This document shows positions 52,371 to 64,000 of a DNA stretch of 64,000 nucleotides, piece after piece. The position numbers and the translations under genes are program-made. The stretch comes from Breviolum minutum Mf 1.05b.01 (taxonomy: Eukaryota; Sar; Dinophyceae; Suessiales; Symbiodiniaceae), in assembly GCA_000507305.1 (NCBI GenBank), contig DF239620.1, positions 1-64,000 on the forward strand. The letters run 5' to 3'. Position 1 is the stretch's first letter. Each line of letters opens with the position of its first letter. The notes below the pieces were generated by a model. That model saw only the letters and a program-made list of their open reading frames with translations, was not told the DNA's origin and did not search any database.

Positions 52371-52891
52371 TAGCGCCACGGCACTGGGCACGGAATGGCG
52401 AGCCTTGCCATGCCACCAACTGATTGTTGTGCAGGGGAACGTAGTAGAGGCAGAGCGGATTTGCATTGTTTTCACATGCCCAGGAATGCTCAATAGAACA
52501 AGAACAGCAGAAAGCAAATTCATCATTCTACACGATTGTCACTGAAATCACTGTGCAAACGAGAGGAGCAGCCAAACGAAGCAGCCGAGTGAAAGCCTAC
52601 ACCTGCACGCAAGAGCCATTCATACAAGCATGTGTGAGTTCAGAAAGTGACACCAAAATGACCCATGTATTTGAAACCGTAGCAATATATCGGCAGAGGG
52701 TTGCTGTTTAGACATGGAGCACCAAGTCTTGCAAACACACAAAGACTATGCCCCGGACACAGAAGCTGCCAGGAAAAAAAGTGTTTCCATCCTCTCAACG
52801 GTGCGATGATCACCCGCCACCTGCCAGCTCATAGTGCCTTGCATTAGCATTGGCCAAGAGACGTCCGATCCTCAGCAGAAAGGGCTAGGAG

Positions 52892-53835
52892 GTGTCCGGA
52901 GCTGATGAAGTCAAGAGAAAGTCCAACTTTGGATTGCTGGAGGAGGTCCTGTCCTTGAGTCGCACTTTGTCAACCGTGCAGCTCTTTGACGCAATATGGG
53001 AAATGACGTTTGCTTGGCTGCAAAATGCCTGCCCATGTGCAAAGACTTACTTGCAGGAAACCTTTTTCAACCCTGCAATGTACAGGGCTTGCAGAAGCAA
53101 GTGCCGTGCACCATAACCCTTTGGGATACAAACAGCATGTGGTTTACCGGATTCTGGTCTGCCATCATCGGCACCTATCCGGGCAGCTTTACCCGTTCAC
53201 AAAGCTTGGAGAAGCGCATCCAAGCACGGACGCATGCAAAGCCAATGGAGGGGCTGTCCATCCTGCAGGCCTTATATATAGAGATTACTAGTAAGAACAA
53301 ATTGGTTGGGGCGAGCAGAAAATTTTTCGGACATGGCCCGCTCTGCCCGCGGAAGAACTCTTGAATCGCAACGCCTTGCGCAGTGCTGGGCGATCTCTTG
53401 CGGTGGTTTTTTTGGAAAGCAGGCAAAAGCTGTTGTGCAGTAACACACACACATCATTACCAGCTGCGCATCAGCACAGTTGGTGCTGCAGGCAGTGTGG
53501 ATGCCAGCGGCCTGACCACCTTCTGGGTGATGCGTTGCAAAACATTCAAAGCGGCATGCCTGCAAAGGTTGTTTCAGCAGCATGAGTCTGACCTGCTGGA
53601 TGTTTGCAAGTGCATGTCTATTCTGAATATCGCCCTCAGCGAGGCACTACGTGAATTTGATCGGAGATTGGAGCGAGCCACGTCAAAGGCGTGTCCCCTA
53701 GGTGACCAGGGGCCAAACAACAAGGCCAGTGCCAAGGGGCCAAAAAAAGAAGAAATCCAAAAAAAACTAGGGTGCGAGGGAAAAAAAACAGGTTTTCCGT
53801 TAAAATTAGTATCAAATATCCTTTCCAGCTGCTGA
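52892..53835 (+). pseudogene. intronless coding-like remnant with frame shifts
   Basis: This stretch seems richer in GC than its surroundings and is open over about 940 bp, but in changing frames. 52892-53116 reads FGLLEEVLSLSRTLSTVQLF and LQNACPCAKTYLQETFFNP. From about 53100 a shifted frame reads SMWFTGFWSAIIGTYPGSF. 53383-53835 reads ISTVGAAGSVDASGLTTF and CKCMSILNIALSEALREFD. The lack of exon structure sets it apart from the other genes in the window and suggests a decayed retrocopy or mobile-element ORF. The family was not recognised, and the minus strand is also partly open. Confidence 0.35.
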
Positions 53836-54709
53836 GCTACCAAGCTTGGAGAGATTTAATGACAGTAGCTGGATGGTGGAACCCCTTCATGTTCACCGAC
53901 GTGGATGCACGTGGGGGCGAGCTCTATCCTTTCAAAAATCTGGAAGCTGAACCTCTTGGATTAAAAGTCTCGTATACTCGACAGACAACCTTGGTCAGCC
54001 GCACGGTTTCAGATTGGGATGTTTGTCTAGCATGTTTGGGTCATGACCGATACCATTGGATTATGCAACTTTGTCTGCAAAGTAGGCAAAAGAGGAACTG
54101 AGAACTTTTGAGAGGAGAGGACCATGGACTGTCACCTGGCTTGCCATCATCGCCCGACAACCGACAGCTTCAAACCTTTTTTTAGGCGAAACCATTCTAA
54201 GTATACTACCGAATCGTATTTCGCGACATCCTTATAACACGAAAATTCAATAAACAATTCAAAAAATTCAAGCATTGAAACGTTCAAAAAAAACATGAAC
54301 ATCCAAAAAACCACAAACATCTCAAAAATCAAAAATTTCTAAACAAGTAGAGTTCATCTTCGGATACCTTCAGTTATTGAAACAATCTGCATCTTTGCAA
54401 AGAAAGGTGTAGCTACTGCACACCATAGGCACAAACACAAGCCTTCGGTTTCCGCTCATCCCCACCGCGCCGCCCGATAGGCACCAACCGTAGGAAGTAG
54501 CTTGTGCAATGTGTGCTTGTGTTTTTGTCCAGGAAACCGTTTGGGCATAGTACTCATATTCTTCAACCTTAACTTGAAGAAGGTTGAGGCAGTTGAAGTT
54601 GTCAACATGTTTGATTTTAAACTGAATGGTTGGATGTAAAACGCACAAAGGACATCAAAAGACTCTGTTGTTCTTTGGTTGGTAGCAGTGGGGCCCAAGA
54701 CTTTGTCAG
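53836..54709. other. no confirmed gene
   Basis: Holds one weak exon candidate after TTTCCAG near 53829 (ELPSLERFNDSS) and an alternative open frame through 54101. From about 54170 to 54340 the sequence is A-rich with repeated CAAAAAA-type words. Confidence 0.3.
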
Positions 54710-61703
<6,994 letters not shown>

Positions 61704-64000
61704 GTGACTTGACACTTGCTCTCCACAGTTGTACATGTTGAACCTCCACTCCATGATGGCGTATAGGCTTGGGAGCATATCGATATTTCGATGTCCATGA
61801 ATTTTCTTTGAGAAATCGCAGACAAGAATGGATGAATGGACAACCATGCGTAGTTACCTTATTGCATAAGCCCCCCAAAGCACGGGATAAAAAATCGGAT
61901 TGACCTCTCTAAATTCAAGAACTTTTTTGTTTGGGAGGTTGGGCGCTATGTTTGTTTCGAAAAGTGACTGTACCTGGATTTTTTTCAAACAGGGGATAAA
62001 TGTACATAACTTGCACCCGCGTAGGGATTGTGCTTGCTAATGGGTTTTCGGAGAAAACAAGGAGAGGTGTTCAGGGGCCTTTTCTAGGATGGGACATCGA
62101 AGAATCAGAACCTGGTGATCCTTGTTGGGGTGGCTCCAAAAGTGCTTGAGGTGAAAGGCCTCCCTTCAACGAGCTTTACATGGAAATGAGCGACTTAGGC
62201 CATGGGTTTTTTTGGGCACCGGCTGAGATATGGAAGGGTTTTTTCGGGGGAACGGGAGTCCGATGGTCTCGTTGGGTGAACTGACTTTTATGGCTGAACT
62301 CAGCTCACAAATTCTGACGGTTGAGGGAGCCCTATAATCAAAGGGGCAAATCTCAGATCAAAGAAGTGGTTGGATCTGCGGTGTATCAACTGTAGGGTCC
62401 TTCCAATTGATTTTTGTTGATCCAACAAGTGAACTTTCGACCTTCCCAGTCCCAGTTGTTTTGAGCCTTGGAGAATCAGAGGGGTCACCTGATCAGATAT
62501 CCCTGATAGAAACTGGAAGACTTCAGATTTGTTTGGACCCTTTTGGGAGTTTTGTCCAGTTTTTTCTGGTAGACATTGTCCTGATAGGGATCTTCATCTT
62601 GGAATCTTGGGGGATAGAATCACCTGATTTCACAGTTCCCAAGTTGGTTAGGTATAGTAAGTTTACCAAGAGAATGGAGACCAGATTATGGACATTCTTC
62701 CCCGTATGTTGACCTTCAGATGCAGGAGAAGACAGCGTCCAGAAACTCTGGTTGCTGATGGAGGCGCTGGAGATTCAACGAAAATTCTCACGTGAATAGA
62801 GCGACCTTAAGTAGCTGAACAACTACCATGAGTTGTATCTATTTGCAATATAGATAGCTTTGCCATGACTTGCGTATGAAAGTTGGCCATCCAAGTCTTG
62901 GATCGCCATTTTGTTGGCCCACCGAAAAAACGCCTAAGATTTGACGGTGAAGACAAATCACCAAACCTCTTGAAGAAGCCTCTAAAAAAATTACGCAAAG
63001 GTTTCCCCAAGCTTTCTTTTCAAAATCGAGTCGGTTTGTTTGCACAGACTTCCAAAAATTGAGTGATGAGCAGTTCACTATCTAGTATGACTTGATGACT
63101 TGATTTTAGCGATAGTACATTACTTGAGAGATGACAAAGGATGAATTCAGAGACTCCGGGGCGACTTGACTTGACCAGTCTTCACGCAAGTTCCGCTTGG
63201 GGAACTTGATTTCTAATGCTTTCTACACAATCTGCGTTGATCCTATCATTCATATTGGAATTCTGCTGTTAGTTTACCTTGCCGGAAAACTCATGTCGAA
63301 AATTGCCCAGCGATAGTGGCAATTGCGCACAACTGAAGCATTTGTTTGAGTAGAAAAGAAGAGCATCAAGAAGCCCAAGTTACCAGGCTTGCTGGAAGCA
63401 TGTAGGATTCGAACTCGGGGTTTCCTTCAGTCTCACAAGGCCTGTTGGGACGGCGATTCGGATTCCAGGCGCAGAGAGCAGCAATTTGCAGCTGAGTCAA
63501 TTTGCTTTAGATTGGTGAAGTTTGCAGTTTGCCCTCTTTCATGGTGACATTGGAAACTTTGCTCCAAAAACAAAAGTCAGAGCGACATTGATGAAACATG
63601 ATGAAACCATGTCATATTGCAATCCCCGAGGCTGGATGGTGGTATCAAGGGAGCGGGTGATCCCCTTTGGTCTTCCTATCCAAATAAACAAGTCCTGTGG
63701 TGATTTTGGGATGTGTATTGTGTGCAACGGCGAACCTTAAAATACTTTCTTGACTGGTCTTTCTCAGACATCCGAAACTACCACAAAAAGATGTGATCTA
63801 GTCAAGAAAGGCAAGCTTTAACGACATCCATTTCGTTTTGAGGCCTGTTCTCCCAAAACGTTTGAAAGACAAGGCTGCAAGATCTTCATGTGTTGCCTGC
63901 AGGCGAGATGCCGGAAGTGTACTAGAGACCCTCCATGAAGTTTATGAATCATGAGGTGCCTTCTCACCAGATGAACCCTGGACCTGGTGACTGTGAGGTG
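61704..64000. other. kinase 3' region, exons not resolved
   Basis: The kinase should continue with its final helices, but no exon could be linked in phase. A candidate last exon begins at 63903 after CCTGCAG and reads RDAGSVLETLHEVYES before TGA at 63952, which fits a kinase C-terminal helix. Its phase (2) does not match the exon ending at 61703 (phase 1), so at least one exon is missing. A 101-codon open frame at 62407-62712 has no motif. Confidence 0.35.

Noticed and set aside
63395-63440. tRNA-like T-arm (TTCGAAT on the minus strand)
   Set aside because: The flanking bases do not pair as a T stem, and no D-arm or anticodon arm could be folded upstream.

Overview
The window reads as nuclear DNA of a dinoflagellate, most like a Symbiodiniaceae-type genome. 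This is inferred from gene architecture, not from a marker gene. Coding sequence is cut into many short exons (7 to about 170 nt). Every gene I could assemble lies on the + strand. Introns end in AG, but their first two bases are often GC and sometimes GA instead of GT. Non-coding sequence is rich in microsatellites. There is no bacterial operon structure, and I recognised no rRNA, tRNA, CRISPR array or insertion sequence. Single long ORFs are therefore a poor guide here. I built gene models by joining exons whose reading phases match across AG acceptors.

Layout: 1-2.1 kb is a decayed coding-like stretch, followed by TG-rich and tandem-repeat DNA. At 5.0-11.2 kb are two tandem copies of one seven-exon gene for a small (about 156-159 aa) protein that starts MAGVATEP and ends in a lysine-rich tail with Cys-Cys. 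At 13.9-20.9 kb is a PP2C-type protein phosphatase in about eleven exons. At 24.0-25.7 kb are exons of an unrecognised gene. At 28.1-37.0 kb is a long, phase-consistent chain of exons for an unrecognised soluble, partly coiled-coil protein, with more exons to 40.8 kb. At 44.7-50.8 kb is an unrecognised membrane protein with a terminal exon and stop. At 52.9-53.8 kb is an intronless coding-like remnant. At 54.7-61.7 kb is a protein kinase of tyrosine-kinase-like (TKL) type, with the N-lobe lysine, HRD, a DLG version of DFG, APE and the DxYSFG helix all placed in separate exons.

A phosphatase and a kinase sit in the same window, but nothing in the sequence shows that they act together. The tandem pair is the best candidate for something undescribed: both copies can be modelled to every exon edge, and they differ in donor dinucleotide (GT versus GC) at two homologous introns. 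All splice junctions are inferences from phase and homology; RNA data would settle them.
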